A DNA stretch of 64,000 nucleotides from Corynespora cassiicola (taxonomy: Eukaryota > Ascomycota > Dothideomycetes > Pleosporales > Corynesporascaceae). The DNA lies in NCBI GenBank assembly GCA_022059125.1, contig JAEUWY010000023.1, positions 1,178,001 to 1,242,000 on the forward strand, given 5' to 3'. The notes beneath the pieces are model-generated. The model made no database searches. It was not told the DNA's origin and saw nothing but the letters and a program-made list of their open reading frames with translations. The translations under genes were made by a program, and so were the position numbers. This document shows positions 35,361 through 46,475 of this stretch, one piece after another (position 1 is the first letter of the stretch; each line of letters opens with the position of its first letter).

Positions 35361-35991
35361 ACAAAAGCTCCCTAGTCAATGAACGGGGAGAAGTACTCGG
35401 ATGCTATGCGGGGACCATGTAGCTAATTGGTTCGCGAGAGCGTATCGCTGAGATGAATGATGAGCAAACGTATAATCTTCAATTAATTAATACAAACGGC
35501 TTGACCGACTCTGTGGACTTCAATTGTTACTTAGGTAGTAGATATCTAGGCTAATATACTGTGACCCCGCTAGAAGGAGTCGTGGCTGTGCACCAATGGA
35601 TGCTACGCCACAACCCGCCCCCATCAGGCTTCAACACACTCCGCCATGCTTGGCTGACGCATTCAGTCCTCTCATCACAATCCCATTGCCCATGCGAAGT
35701 TGACGTGCACTTTCACTGGTTCAAATAATGTGATTGACAGTGTCGGCACAAAGCTAGGCTAAACACAAGGCTGTGCCCACCCACCTTTATCGTCGAACAC
35801 AAAGCCAAGGCTGACACCAGATTCCGCCCTGACTCGAATTTAAGAGGCAATGGGTGCAGGCCTGTAATTCATTCAGACCCAGCCGTCAAACGGTATCTTC
35901 GATTCTCTCAAAAAAAAAAGTTGATAGCCCTCTAAAATCTATCCCGCCCCCTGGCAGATCCTTAAGCAGATCCAACACTCTCTTTCCCAAC
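35361..35991. other. Intergenic region
   Basis: NLP 3' flank and promoter/leader of the coiled-coil gene. Nothing recognisable. Confidence 0.5.
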
Positions 35992-37140
35992 ATGACGTCG
36001 ATACAAGAGAAGATCCAGGATGCGTCTGCTCGCAATTCAGAGCTCCTTGCAGGACTAAATGAAACCGATTCTGCTCCCTCGCAACTGAAACAGCAAGCCA
36101 CATACGTTACTGAGCTTCAAACGCACATTCAGAAAGCGGAAAACAATCTCAAGAATCTTCAAAAAAGGACTCGAGCAGAGTTGGACGACCACAATAAATA
36201 TTCCGAATCGACATTCCGAAGGTTTGCGCACAAGGCTTCTGGTCGCAAGGAGCGATTCGCTGAAAAAGCCGCGAAAGAAGAGCGCGAATATTTCGATGCC
36301 ATCCAGGCCCAAAAAGCAGCCGAGGATGAGCTAGCCTACACGAAGCAGCTTCACGCAGAAGCAGTCCTTACCAGGGACCAATATGAGACGCAAGCAAAAC
36401 GTCACGAGGAACTTCAGCGGGAGCTAGAAGCGCTGTACAACTCCATATTCAGCGGTGCGACCCCAGAGTTTCCCTTCGAAGACTCTGCCGAGCAGTCCTG
36501 CAACACCGCCCACGATGCCGTCCAGTCGATCAATGCCACGTTAGAAAGGGAACGGCACGTCCTCTTTCTGATCCAACAGATCATGGGAAAACTGTCGGAA
36601 GTGGGTCGTCATCTTGCCCACGCGCATAGCAATTCCCAATTCGATGTTTTTGGTGGGGGAGGCTTTGCATCTATGATGAAGCGGAATGACCTAGAACAGG
36701 CGTCGTCCTCCATCAAAATCGTTCGCACGCTACAAAATCAGCTCATGCCACTCAATTCTCGGGCTGCGGATTTGGGGCCCCTGCAAGTGGATACTGGAAG
36801 CATCTGGGGCGATGTAGTCTTCGACAACATCTTTACTGATCTGGAGATGCACGATCAAATCAAACGGAGCGAGCAGCAACTCAAAGCGGCTGTTCAAAAA
36901 TGCAGGCAGCACATCCACGAGGCAGAGGAGAGAGTCAAAGCCGCGGAAAGGGACCTGGGAGAGGCAAATGAGGTATTGAAGGGGGCTCGGATAGACCTTC
37001 AAAAGGCACGAGAAGAGGCATTCAGGAGGGTGGTAGGAGGTGAGGAGATCCGGCGAGAAGAGACTTCTGAAGCTCCTCCGCCATATGATCCTCCGACATA
37101 TGATCCTCCGACATATGATCCTCCGACATACTCCGCATAA
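35992..37140 (+). CDS. Coiled-coil protein with four C-terminal PPxY motifs
   Basis: Single exon, 382 residues from ATG 35992; the frame is open further upstream but only non-ATG codons are available. Most of the protein is charged heptad-like sequence in two blocks, about residues 1-155 and 285-350, on either side of a less helical middle with FDVFGGGGF. The last 21 residues hold PPPY and three PPTY motifs in a row. PPxY is the ligand of WW domains, in particular those of Nedd4/Rsp5-type ubiquitin ligases. A role as ligase adaptor or substrate is therefore possible but inferred. I recognise no family. There is no signal peptide or membrane segment. Confidence 0.75.
   Translation: MTSIQEKIQDASARNSELLAGLNETDSAPSQLKQQATYVTELQTHIQKAENNLKNLQKRTRAELDDHNKYSESTFRRFAHKASGRKERFAEKAAKEEREYFDAIQAQKAAEDELAYTKQLHAEAVLTRDQYETQAKRHEELQRELEALYNSIFSGATPEFPFEDSAEQSCNTAHDAVQSINATLERERHVLFLIQQIMGKLSEVGRHLAHAHSNSQFDVFGGGGFASMMKRNDLEQASSSIKIVRTLQNQLMPLNSRAADLGPLQVDTGSIWGDVVFDNIFTDLEMHDQIKRSEQQLKAAVQKCRQHIHEAEERVKAAERDLGEANEVLKGARIDLQKAREEAFRRVVGGEEIRREETSEAPPPYDPPTYDPPTYDPPTYSA
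37081..37125 (+). repeat. Three 15-bp coding repeats for the PPTY array
   Basis: Units at 37081, 37096 and 37111 (MCATATGATCCTCCG) are identical except for the first base. The near-identity at third positions points to recent expansion. Confidence 0.9.
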
Positions 37141-37497
37141 CGCCTTTCCTCTACCTTTTTCTGGTCGAACTGTGCGAGGATTACTAGGCGGTTGTTTCCC
37201 CCATAGAATTCAAACTTTTTTTGCACCCTACTCTTCGTGTTGCCCTGCCAGGTTTGAGTAGGCAGTAATAGCCGAGGCACGCTGAAAAGGGCAGTCGGTG
37301 CCTAAAGACCCAAAACCGGCCCCAACATGTCCGCCAAATGCCCCTCACCGCTGGCTAATCTTCGGCGTACATGGCGTGCGACATTGAGTAACAAGGCCAA
37401 ATCTCTTGTTGAGCACTATGTAAACACTCAATTCCTCTCTGATCCGCTGTCTAGACCCCTCCGAAAACCATCCACTCCATCCGGGCGCCCACCAATC
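37141..37497. other. Intergenic / possible N-terminal extension
   Basis: 3' flank of the coiled-coil gene. From ATG 37327 the frame is open into the next gene, so the right part could encode 57 extra arginine-rich residues of the Sde182-like protein. Confidence 0.5.
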
Positions 37498-39051
37498 ATG
37501 GCTACCAAAAAATTGCAGTCTTTTCCCTCGAAGCCCCGCGTCTTCATTCTGTCTGATATATCCAATGAACCCGACGATGCCGAATCCCTCACCCGCTATC
37601 TGTTGTATGCCAATCAGTTCGAAACCGAAGGCCTCGTGGCATGCACGAGCACATGGATGAAGACTAAAGTCTGTCCTCAGGACATGGAGAAAATTGTCGA
37701 TGCGTATGCGGGCGCAGTAGAGAGCCTGAACAACCATGCCCATCCCGAGTGGCAGTATCCTTCTGCCGAACACATCAGAAGCCTGATACGAAAAGGTGCT
37801 GAGGTGGGTATTGCAGCTTGGATTTGTGTACATGTCACGTGTGGTGGTTAATCGAACTATCAGACGTACGGCATGTCTGCCGTTGGCGATGACATCCCGC
37901 TTTCGGCTGGCGCGGAGCTCCTCTACGAGCGCATCATTGCACCTTCGGCGCAGCCGCTCTGGGTCTTGTGCTGGGGAGGAACCAACACGTTGGCTCAGGC
38001 ACTCTACAAGATCGACGATAAATTCCCGCCGGAAGATTCCGCCCGCTTGCGATCTCGACTACGCGTGTATGCGATATCTGACCAGGATGATACTGGAGCA
38101 TGGATTCGCAACAACTTCCCAGACATTTTCTATATCGCGTCGGTGCATGGTTGGAACCAATATGGTATGGCTGCTTGGACGGGCATCTCAGGAGAACGAT
38201 ACTATGGCTTCGATCAGGGAGGGCCTGACTTTACAAAGTGCGAAAAACAGTGGATCAAGGAAAACATTCAGATCGGTCCTCTGGGGAGCGCATATCCCGA
38301 CTACATGTTCATTCCCGAGGGCGACACGCCGACGTTCCTCTATCTCATTCAAAACGGCCTGGGGATACCAGACTCTCCATCCTACGGGTCCTGGGGTGGA
38401 CGATACGAGCGGACTGATGCAAGTGCCGAAGGGCTGAACAGCAACCACTACAGCGATGCAGTAGATCGTGTGGTCGGTCTTGACGGCAAGACGTATACGT
38501 CCAATCATGCGACCATCTGGAGGTGGCGCGATGCCTTCCAAAACGACTTCGCCGCAAGAATAAAATGGACCATGGAACCTGATTTTGAAAACGTGAACCA
38601 TCACCCCGTCATCTGCATCAATGATGTCACCGGTATCCAGCCCGTGCGCATCGAAGCCGAGGCTGGCTCTACCGTCACCGTGGACGCGTCACAGACATAT
38701 GACCCGGATACAAACGACAAACTCACTTTCAAATGGTTTCATTACAAAGAGCCCACCGCTACACAATGGTGGGTTGATGCCGAGGTTGCGGATTTAGGAA
38801 TCAAGAAACTGGACGAGGAGGGTAAGAAGATCGAAGTCACGCTTCCACCGCCTGAGAAGTGCGCCGTTGGGCTTATGGATAGAAAGCCAGTTGAGAAGGG
38901 CCAACTCTTGCACTTGGTTTTGGAAGTCACAGATAGTGGGAGCCCGCCGCTCACTAGCTACCGAAGAGTGTTGTTGCAAGCAACTAACAAGAAACTTCTC
39001 GGTGGTGGTAAGGGCGTGGATGCAATTGGAGACTTGGGTCAGAAAGCATAA
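37498..39051 (+). CDS. Sde182-like protein with nucleoside-hydrolase fold (DUF1593 family)
   Basis: Two exons (37498-37803, 37864-39051) give 497 residues. The N-terminal half begins PRVFILSDISNEPDDAESLTR, the DxxNEPDD metal-site pattern of this nucleoside-hydrolase-like family, and continues with VLCWGGTNTLAQAL and GWNQYG. The C-terminal part from about residue 330 is a beta-sandwich-like domain (VTVDASQTYDPDTNDKLTFKW). The family was named from a bacterial cellulose-binding protein; its reaction is not firmly known. No signal peptide is seen from this start. A start at 37327 would add 57 residues rich in Arg and Ser that could act as a targeting sequence. The choice between the two is open. 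Confidence 0.83.
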
Positions 39052-39664
39052 GAGCAATCCCAAGTAGGGATAAATCACAAGGAAGACTTCTGAAGCGTTT
39101 GTGTTTGAAATTTGTTAGATAGGAATTTAGCCCTTTGACAATATAAATTGGCTAAGACTCTTTTGTTTGCGTAGCAATCGTGTCTAAGAAAAGTATGTAA
39201 CAATAAGCCACGCGCTGAGTATAAATCCTTAGGGCTCTTGATTTCAATTCTGAGCCCTTAAGCAGCGTTTGATAGGTGTTTGAACGTTGTAGTTTTATCA
39301 TTAAGGAGCTTATATTACTGTTTACAGAACGCACGATTTAGCCAGGATATAGCAGATAGCCCACATTGTGATGCTCTCTACTTTCATGATGCATTGGGAT
39401 TCTATCTTCATTAACATGTGAGAGAACGATGCTATGTCTAACGAGTTTCATTTCACTACTGCGGTCATTGCGCACGGTTACCACCTGGGTTGGAAAAATT
39501 CATTTCACACTTTGCGTGACTAAAGCACACACAAGTTCCTTTGGCTACGATTCCTATATAAAATCATCAATATTTTGTCCCTGAAAACAAATCAAGCAAC
39601 CTGTACAACCAAAAGCCAAGCCAATTCTGCCTTGAAAATACTCAACATACCCAGGAGAACCGAA
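39052..39664. other. Intergenic region
   Basis: A/T-rich. Apart from a TATA-like element near its right end (separate entry) nothing is recognisable. Confidence 0.5.
39556..39564 (+). promoter_or_regulatory. Putative TATA element
   Basis: TATATAAAA lies about 100 bases before the ATG of the next gene, a spacing usual for a fungal core promoter. Confidence 0.4.
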
Positions 39665-41116
39665 ATGACTCGAGCTACAAAGTCTACTAAGAGCCAGAAG
39701 GCCAGCACTCGTAAGACTAGTGGCCAAAAGGCTTCCAAGAAGGCGAGGAGGCAGATGAGGAGGCAGAGCCAGAAGGCACCTGCCAATGCCCCCGAAACAT
39801 CAGCATCTCCAGTGGCAGCACCAGTTACGACGAATGTCACTTTCGCTGATTTCATGAGCGACAGATTCGTACCTATCCAGGAGCCGCTGACGCATCATCT
39901 GTCTTCTACCCTCAATGGTGCTCAATTGTTCACCATCGGTCAGGAGTCCGGATATGCGAAGCCCTATTTCAAGGAGGCGATGGCTAGCGGTTGGAATGAA
40001 TTCTTGGGCAACTTCTTTCGAGACCCAACGGAATTTCGCAACGTTCAAGCTGAGACAGATTCGCTCTTGACGGGAAATGCAGTCCGTCGCTTTATAAACC
40101 GTGCCAGCCTGGATACACTTGAAACGGTCACGCTCGAAGTTGTAGTATCCGAGGAGCAGGCGACGCCCATGGCGACCCTATTCAGTCGTGAAGGATATAC
40201 CCATTCATACAATGAACAGATTTGCTTGGATAACTCTCGTTTTGAGCCTGGCGAGCACATGGTTAGTTTCAGGCCACCATTTAACCCAGAACCTACCTTC
40301 ATACCATACCTGGTCCTTCGGATAGTCCCTATGCCCCCGATTGTGTCCATTTTGGAGACAGAGCGGCTCCCAAACCGAATCGGATACGCTAATGAGGCAG
40401 CAACTTTTGTGTCTTGGAACAAGATCTATCTGCTGTACCCGATGTCAACTTTTGTTTCTTTGGCCCAATCGAACAAAGACATTGGAGCCGACGACTTTGT
40501 CGATGGAGTTAACTTGATAGACCATTTTACCTCCGCACAACAGCCGTGGGACTATTACATACGCGAGCGATGGGTAGGCGATACGCTGACTTACAAGCTG
40601 TCCCTGGACGCTGCAGAAGTCAAGCCATCGCAAATGCCGGATCAGGCCCTCGAATCCGTCAACTTCGTTCCTCATGCGAAGAACTCACATGGAGAACCCC
40701 ATGGACCTATGATACCCGGTTTACTGACATCGCCCGTCTTGAAGTCCGCCATAATCGTGCCACAAGAAGTCTACAATCACCCTCTATTCCAGGATCTCGA
40801 GGATATCCTACGGAATACGGCATGGGATTATCTTAATAAACTAATGAACACCTATAAAAACGGTAAGGTATATCTGCAGCCTGAATGGAAGTCTTTCTAT
40901 GAAGAAAAAGATGGAGATCCTAGAGAACTGTCTTTGCAACGATTGAGTTCGTCATTTTCCGAGGATGAAGGACCGAAGTTCTACGACGAATTTTGGGGAT
41001 TTTGCGACAAGAAGGCTCTTGATTACTTGCAAATGATCCTGGAAAGCTTGCAGACCGACGCCATTGCTCAGGGCGAGGACGTGGTCGACTTCAGTCTATA
41101 CCTTAACCGCGGATAG
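39665..41116 (+). CDS. Unrecognised 483-residue protein with lysine-rich N-terminus
   Basis: Single exon from ATG 39665; upstream in-frame codons include no ATG. The first ~55 residues are highly basic (KSTKSQKASTRKTSGQKASKKARRQMRR), which could be a nuclear or nucleolar signal. An alanine/proline linker follows and then a globular, mixed-composition region (residues 70-480) with no transmembrane segment. I recognise no family. The body has many aromatic and proline residues (for example VSFRPPFNPEPTFIPYLVLR) and behaves like a folded domain. Codon use and frame length support a real gene, and a TATA-like element precedes it. Confidence 0.7.
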   Translation: MTRATKSTKSQKASTRKTSGQKASKKARRQMRRQSQKAPANAPETSASPVAAPVTTNVTFADFMSDRFVPIQEPLTHHLSSTLNGAQLFTIGQESGYAKPYFKEAMASGWNEFLGNFFRDPTEFRNVQAETDSLLTGNAVRRFINRASLDTLETVTLEVVVSEEQATPMATLFSREGYTHSYNEQICLDNSRFEPGEHMVSFRPPFNPEPTFIPYLVLRIVPMPPIVSILETERLPNRIGYANEAATFVSWNKIYLLYPMSTFVSLAQSNKDIGADDFVDGVNLIDHFTSAQQPWDYYIRERWVGDTLTYKLSLDAAEVKPSQMPDQALESVNFVPHAKNSHGEPHGPMIPGLLTSPVLKSAIIVPQEVYNHPLFQDLEDILRNTAWDYLNKLMNTYKNGKVYLQPEWKSFYEEKDGDPRELSLQRLSSSFSEDEGPKFYDEFWGFCDKKALDYLQMILESLQTDAIAQGEDVVDFSLYLNRG

Positions 41117-42588
41117 ATGTAGGGCCAAGTGGATTAAGAACAATGTTAGATGACCAAGTTTTGCGTTAAAGAATAGAGTTTTTTTTATTGTCATGGGTCA
41201 ATTCCTAGTCCTATGTGCTTACAACTCATCGGCTTGCTGCCATTTGTCCGTAGTCACCGCCCATGTTCCTGCATCGTCTTAATCGTCCGATCGCGTACTC
41301 TACCGAGAATTACTTTAAGCAAACTTAAAGCCATTAAATCAAATGCCCGAATCCACTCCATGGCTAAAAGAGACTATGCCTGTTATACTGCGCTGTAACC
41401 AGAAACCAGAGTGCAAAGCAGAGTTATAGTTCTGAAGGTGAGACTTGCAAGAGTGTTTTCTGCCAAACCGAAGAGTGGCTCCGCGCGAAAAGTGCTTAAA
41501 TCAACGATAGGAGTGTAGAAGCTTATTCTTGTAGAAAGAGCCTTGGGTGCGGACATGAAAAGTCGTAAGCGGGTTTAAGAGAGTTTAAATGAAGTGGGAA
41601 TCTTACCATGGAGGATTTTTGCGCAGGCGGCTGGACGCAGCCTCGATACTGCAAGGCTTTATATTGCTGGGCAAATCAAGCCAGTTGCAGGACCAGGCTG
41701 GGAGCTTGCCAAGGTTGGCTGGCGCTTCCTTCGCGATAGAATTGCGCTCCAAACACTGCTGGACGCGTTCTTTGCGTGACTTGAAGGCGACGCCATTCGG
41801 CTTCAAGAATATCCTTCGGCTCGTCAACCCAGCGCTCGCACAACCAGCTCGCCAATATGTCTCGGCGAAGGCGAAGTCGACGCGTCTTGGCGACAGAGAA
41901 CACGTGCAAACTTGTCTCATTCTTGGCATTGAGTTCTCCAAGAAGCTGTTCTCTTTCCATACTGAAAAATACCCCTGCATTCGAATAGCCAGGGTCCCAG
42001 GTAACCGAATAGAAACGAAGGAACCCTACGGAAAGTGCCAATTTCCCGAATTAGCCAGACATTCCATGGGCATACACACAGGCGACCGTCCTATAAAGTC
42101 ATCTTCTCCGGGATCGGGGGCACTCTTCTCGCGGCCGCATTTATGCCAAGAGTTTCCTTGGCGCGCCTCGCCGCACAGTCGGACAGGCGAAAGCTTCGCA
42201 GCACTTCATCTCAGCGGGTTCATAAGCAAGCCGCCGTCTTACTGAGCTGTCGTGGCCGCAAAAGTCTTCACTTGATGCCCAATTGCAGCCCCCGGGCAGC
42301 TGTCGATGCCACCTTGCTATCGCGTTTACGAGTCCGGCTCGAACTAGACAAATGGCACGCTACGTCATCATGCCGAAAGCTGCCCACGACGCGCCTGCGA
42401 AGGCCAGTTGGGCGCGACAAGCATCCCGGATGTGGCCCGAGTAATCCTTATATCAGTCGCACGGAGTTCTTATAGCAAACGGCTAAGGTCGTGTTCTTCT
42501 TGTCCGATTTTCAGTATTCCCATCGCACCCTTCCCTTCAAGCGCCCGACTCCTGTGCCCTCGGATAGCTCCAAGTCCCGGCTGTAGCC
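41117..42588. other. 1.5-kb region upstream of the malic enzyme gene
   Basis: Mostly without a gene. It may hold a small minus-strand gene (separate entry). Long plus-strand frames at 41589-42245 and 42035-42475 are arginine/serine-rich and look like frames in G/C-rich promoter DNA. Confidence 0.5.
41676..41960 (-). CDS. Possible small protein, unrecognised
   Basis: An ATG-started frame of 94 residues beginning MEREQLLGELNAKNETSLHV, with a charged helical first part (RRDILASWLCERW) and an Ala/Gln-rich end. The same frame is open to an ATG at 42041. I see no family, and an overlapping frame on the same strand is nearly as long. It is listed only because the amino-acid make-up is more protein-like than its surroundings. 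Confidence 0.25.
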   Translation of the reverse strand: MEREQLLGELNAKNETSLHVFSVAKTRRLRLRRDILASWLCERWVDEPKDILEAEWRRLQVTQRTRPAVFGAQFYREGSASQPWQAPSLVLQLA

Positions 42589-44678
42589 ATGCCAGCGGCA
42601 TCCAAAGAGCGCAAGAATCCCAAGTTTGGGCACCTCCCCCTCTCGACCTCGGGTCCCCAGGAGACCACCCTCACAGTCGGTTCTCACTCTCGTCTAATCG
42701 TGCTAGGCTTACCACTGAGTTTAGGGCAATGCACTGCTCCGGACTCCCTACTTCAACAAAGGCTCTGCCTTCACAAAGGGAGAGAGGTCCACCTTCAAGC
42801 TTCATGGCCAACTTCCCGCCAATGTTCAAACCCTCGACGAGCAGGTACAGCGTGCTTATGCTCAGTATCGGTCACGGCCGAATGATTTGGCAAAGAATAC
42901 TTTCATGACGTCCATGAAGGAGCAAAACTTGGTCTTGTATTATAAAGTGCGTATCGGGCCACCTTTTTTCCCTTTCCCTCGTGTTGCTGACACTGTCTCG
43001 AAACACAGTTGATTCAAGAGCACATCAAAGAGATGTTCTCAGTCATTTACACACCCACTGAAGGCGATGCCATCGCCAATTACTCGAGACTTTTCCGGCG
43101 TCCCGAAGGCTGCTATCTCAATATAGAAGATATGGATCGGGCTGAAGATGATCTCAATCAATGGGGCAATTCCGACGACGTAGATCTAATTGTGGTTAGC
43201 GATGGCGAACAGATCTTAGGCATAGGTGACCAGGGCGTTGGCGGCATCTTGATCAGTGTCGCTAAACTCGTCATATATACCTTGTGTGCCGGAATCCATC
43301 CCTCGCGCACTCTACCTGTCGTTCTCGACTGTGGTACAAATGTGAGACTGAGGTCCCAGCAATATGGCCAGACCAAACTAACCCTTTCTCAGAACAAGGA
43401 ACTCTTGGGTGACCCACTATATCTTGGCCTGAGGCAAACACGGGTGCGAGGCGAGAGATACGATCAGTTTGTGGAGAAATTCGTGCGTGCCTGTAGGAAG
43501 CGGTACCCAAAAGCATATCTTCATTTCGAAGATTTCGGCCTCAACAATGCGCGGCGTATACTCGACAAATATCAGCCAGAGATGGCGTGCTTCAATGATG
43601 ATGTCCAAGGAACCGGCTGCGTTACCCTCGCTGCCATAATGGCCGCCTTCAAGGTAGCTGGCGTGGAGTGGGGGGATGCGCGCATCATATTGTTTGGCTC
43701 TGGGAGTGCAGGGACAGGCATTGCTGACCAGATCAAAGATGCGATAGCTCAGGAGACAGGGAAGTCCACTGAGGAAGCTGGCCGTCAAATATGGTGCGTT
43801 AGACTCTAACTTTATTTATTTTTTCGGCGTGCGCTAATCTTCATAGGTGTCTCGACAAACCCGGGCTTCTACTGCAGTCAAAGAAAGACCAACTCACACC
43901 AGCTCAAGTACCATACGCGCGTGATGATAAAGAGTGGGAAGGCAAACCTCACAATGATCTCCTTTCGGTTGTAAAGCAAGTAAAGCCGCACGTCCTAATT
44001 GGAACTTCCACTGTACCGGGTGCTTTTACCGAGGACGTAGTGCGTGAGATGGCCAAACATGTCGAGCGTCCAGTAATCTTCCCGCTGTCAAACCCTACAA
44101 GGCTACACGAAGCAAAACCCCAGGATCTATACGAGTGGACCGGCGGGAAGGCTCTTGTAGCGACTGGCTCGCCATTTCCACCCGTGAAATACCAAGGGAA
44201 GGAATATGAGATCTGTGAGTGGTCCGATAAAGTATATGATTTTGTTGGATCCATGTGCTGATATCGACTAGCTGAATGCAACAACTCCGTTACCTTCCCA
44301 GGAATCGGCCTTGGGGCAGTGCTTAGTCGAACCCGTTTGCTTCCTCCGTCTTTAATCGTTGCTGCAGTGAGAGCCCTCTCGTCAACTGCTCCTATCCTGA
44401 ATGGGAAAGGTACTGGGCTTCTTCCCGATGTCACCGAAGTTCGAGACATCAGTGTTCAGATTGCGAAGAACGTCATCAAACAGGCCGTGGAGGAAGGCCT
44501 TGCAAAAGAAAAAGAAATCCCCGCAGACGATGACGATCTAGAAGAATGGGTTCGCGAACAAATGTGGGATGCAGCGTACAGGCCGATGACGTTGGTTGAT
44601 GAGCACAGTGCAAGCCCGCATGCCAAAGGTGAGGTTGGCACTGCTTCTCATAGACGAGGCGCAAGCTTCAGTGCTTGA
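42589..44678 (+). CDS. Malic enzyme (NAD(P)-dependent, decarboxylating)
   Basis: Five exons (42589-42675, 42725-42946, 43009-43793, 43847-44214, 44272-44678) give 622 residues. It oxidatively decarboxylates malate to pyruvate. Malic-enzyme blocks are clear: the N-terminal domain with MKEQNLVLYYKLIQEH, SVIYTPTEGDAI and FRRPEGCYLN; the substrate/metal region VVSDGEQILGIGDQGVGG; LHFEDFG and CFNDDVQGTG. The nucleotide-binding loop is FGSGSAGTG, and FPLSNPTR and TGSPFPPV follow near the C-terminus. All four introns are 49-62 nt with GT-AG ends. No clear mitochondrial presequence is visible (MPAASKERKNPKFGHLPLSTSG), so a cytosolic location is possible. Whether NAD or NADP is used I cannot decide. 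Confidence 0.93.
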
Positions 44679-45169
44679 TACTAGATTCGCAGTAATCATG
44701 TTTTTAGCTTTGCGCTTAATTGATGGAGTTTTAATGGATCCTTTCCAGGCGGTTTTTGTCAATTCCAATAGTTACATATGCCAGTAGCCTGATATTTACG
44801 TGCATCGTGATATCTTTGATATATTGTTTATGTTGGTATATATGGGGGATCAAAATAGAACTAAACACCTCCTTTTCAGAAGACATCGGTGATGGAGGAA
44901 AAGAGATGGGCATTCTCTCAAGCAGTAGCCGATAGAATCAAACAAAATCCATCCAAGAGAAAATAAAAATCGGAATCAAGTGCTTATATGGTAAGCTTCT
45001 ATTAGTAGCATCCTCAGAGCACGCGGGGCGCAGCTGTGCAGCGGACGACACTGTGTGTACGTGAGTTGCGCTTTCACTTCCACAAATCTTGGCATACTTT
45101 GACCCACAACAAAGTCATGTCTCAATGATACCCCATAAACAATCTTAATCAGCTTTACACAATTTCGTC
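44679..45169. other. Intergenic region
   Basis: A/T-rich 3' and 5' flanks; nothing recognisable. Confidence 0.5.
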
Positions 45170-46475
45170 ATGGAAACTAGTTTTCACGTTTACGTACCGG
45201 AGGGGCACGTTAGCCATGGCGCTCGACCTGAAGCATACCAATTCATCTACGAGATTCCTACTCGTGGTGAGCTCATCCCACGCGTCTTGAAGGAAGAGCA
45301 GGTTGCTTTTGTTCACGAAAATCACAGGACGCCGCATAAGGTTGTTTTTGTCTCGCAGGTCCACTGGAACACAAACCGCCATCATGGCGAAGTCACGCCA
45401 AGTAATGATTTGTCGTCGTTGGATGGCGACGACGATGTGTGTTCTGATACGAGAATTCAGGAGCTAGTAAATGATACCTCCTCAGGTATTGAGGCTTCAC
45501 GCGTCATGGCCAGCGAATCCCTCGGTGCCGCGGCTAGGGCGCCGGCTTCCGCTTTCACCGGTAGGCCAGGCTCTACTTTGACCAGCAGGCGAGAGAACGA
45601 AGTCACTCGCTCTAAGAGCAATAAAGCAAACCAAACAACTTCCCCCAAAATTCAGCCTACACACCAAAATCGATCACAAACACAACCACGACCTTTTCCA
45701 GCACCGATGGCGCCTCCCCTGATACCAAAACCTCTTCCAGCACCGGTGGCGCCTCCCCTGGTACCAGGCCTGTTTGAGGACTATACACCCCACAATCACC
45801 AATTAGCCCATTTTAGTAAGATTACGACTTTACCACAACCCCAGGGAGTTTTGCAGTACATCGATCCCAAATTCGCTAGTGGGGATCTTATGCAATTCAT
45901 GGTCATGAAATTTGGCACCGAATCTGCAGATATCAAGATACCCAACGGAGCTTGGGAGCGAGCCATTGATAAAGCCGATCTACTCATGGAGTCTCTGGTA
46001 AGCTAGATTTCGTGCAAAGCTGATACCATCCTACTGACACTTTCCAGAACAAAGCCAAAGTGGACAGCGATTTCGTCGAGAAGTATAAACTTGCCGTCAC
46101 TGGCAAGGACCGTTCCGATACCTTCTTCAACAAGCTTGCGGATCAGGATGATTGCTTCACAATCTATCTATTGTGTATCTTAAAAGCTACCAAGCCCGAT
46201 ACGCGGTTGATGGTGCGTCCGGTAGGGCTTGATTTGACAGAGGGTGATCTCTAACTGGATTATTTTAGCCCCCCAATCACGACTCCCAGCTGGCGTATTC
46301 CGAGAAAGAGCACCCCCATACCACTCACCAATATGTGTACGATCCTAATGCCGAAGCTTCTCCTTCCGCTTCTTTCGACTCCGATGTGGACATCTCCTCC
46401 CATGTCTCAGATAGTTACATAGATCCAGCAATCTTGGCCCCGATTTCCATTTCGAAGAATGGCTTTGGAAATTAG
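45170..46475 (+). CDS. Unrecognised 399-residue protein with proline-rich repeat
   Basis: Three exons (45170-45997, 46048-46212, 46269-46475). The N-terminal ~75 residues look folded (YQFIYEIPTRGELIPRVLKEEQVAFVHENH). A long Ser/Thr/Asn-rich and probably disordered linker follows, containing two 13-residue proline-rich copies (PFPAPMAPPLIPK, then PLPAPVAPPLVPG; 39-bp period at 45692-45769). After it comes a second, more compact part (GVLQYIDPKFASGDLMQFMVM onward) that crosses both intron positions. The C-terminus is acidic and serine-rich. Both introns (50 and 56 nt) are GT-AG and in phase. I recognise no family and assign no function. Confidence 0.65.

Noticed and set aside
42035..42475. Arginine/serine-rich 146-residue frame upstream of malic enzyme
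   Set aside because: Composition is typical of a chance frame in G/C-rich promoter DNA.
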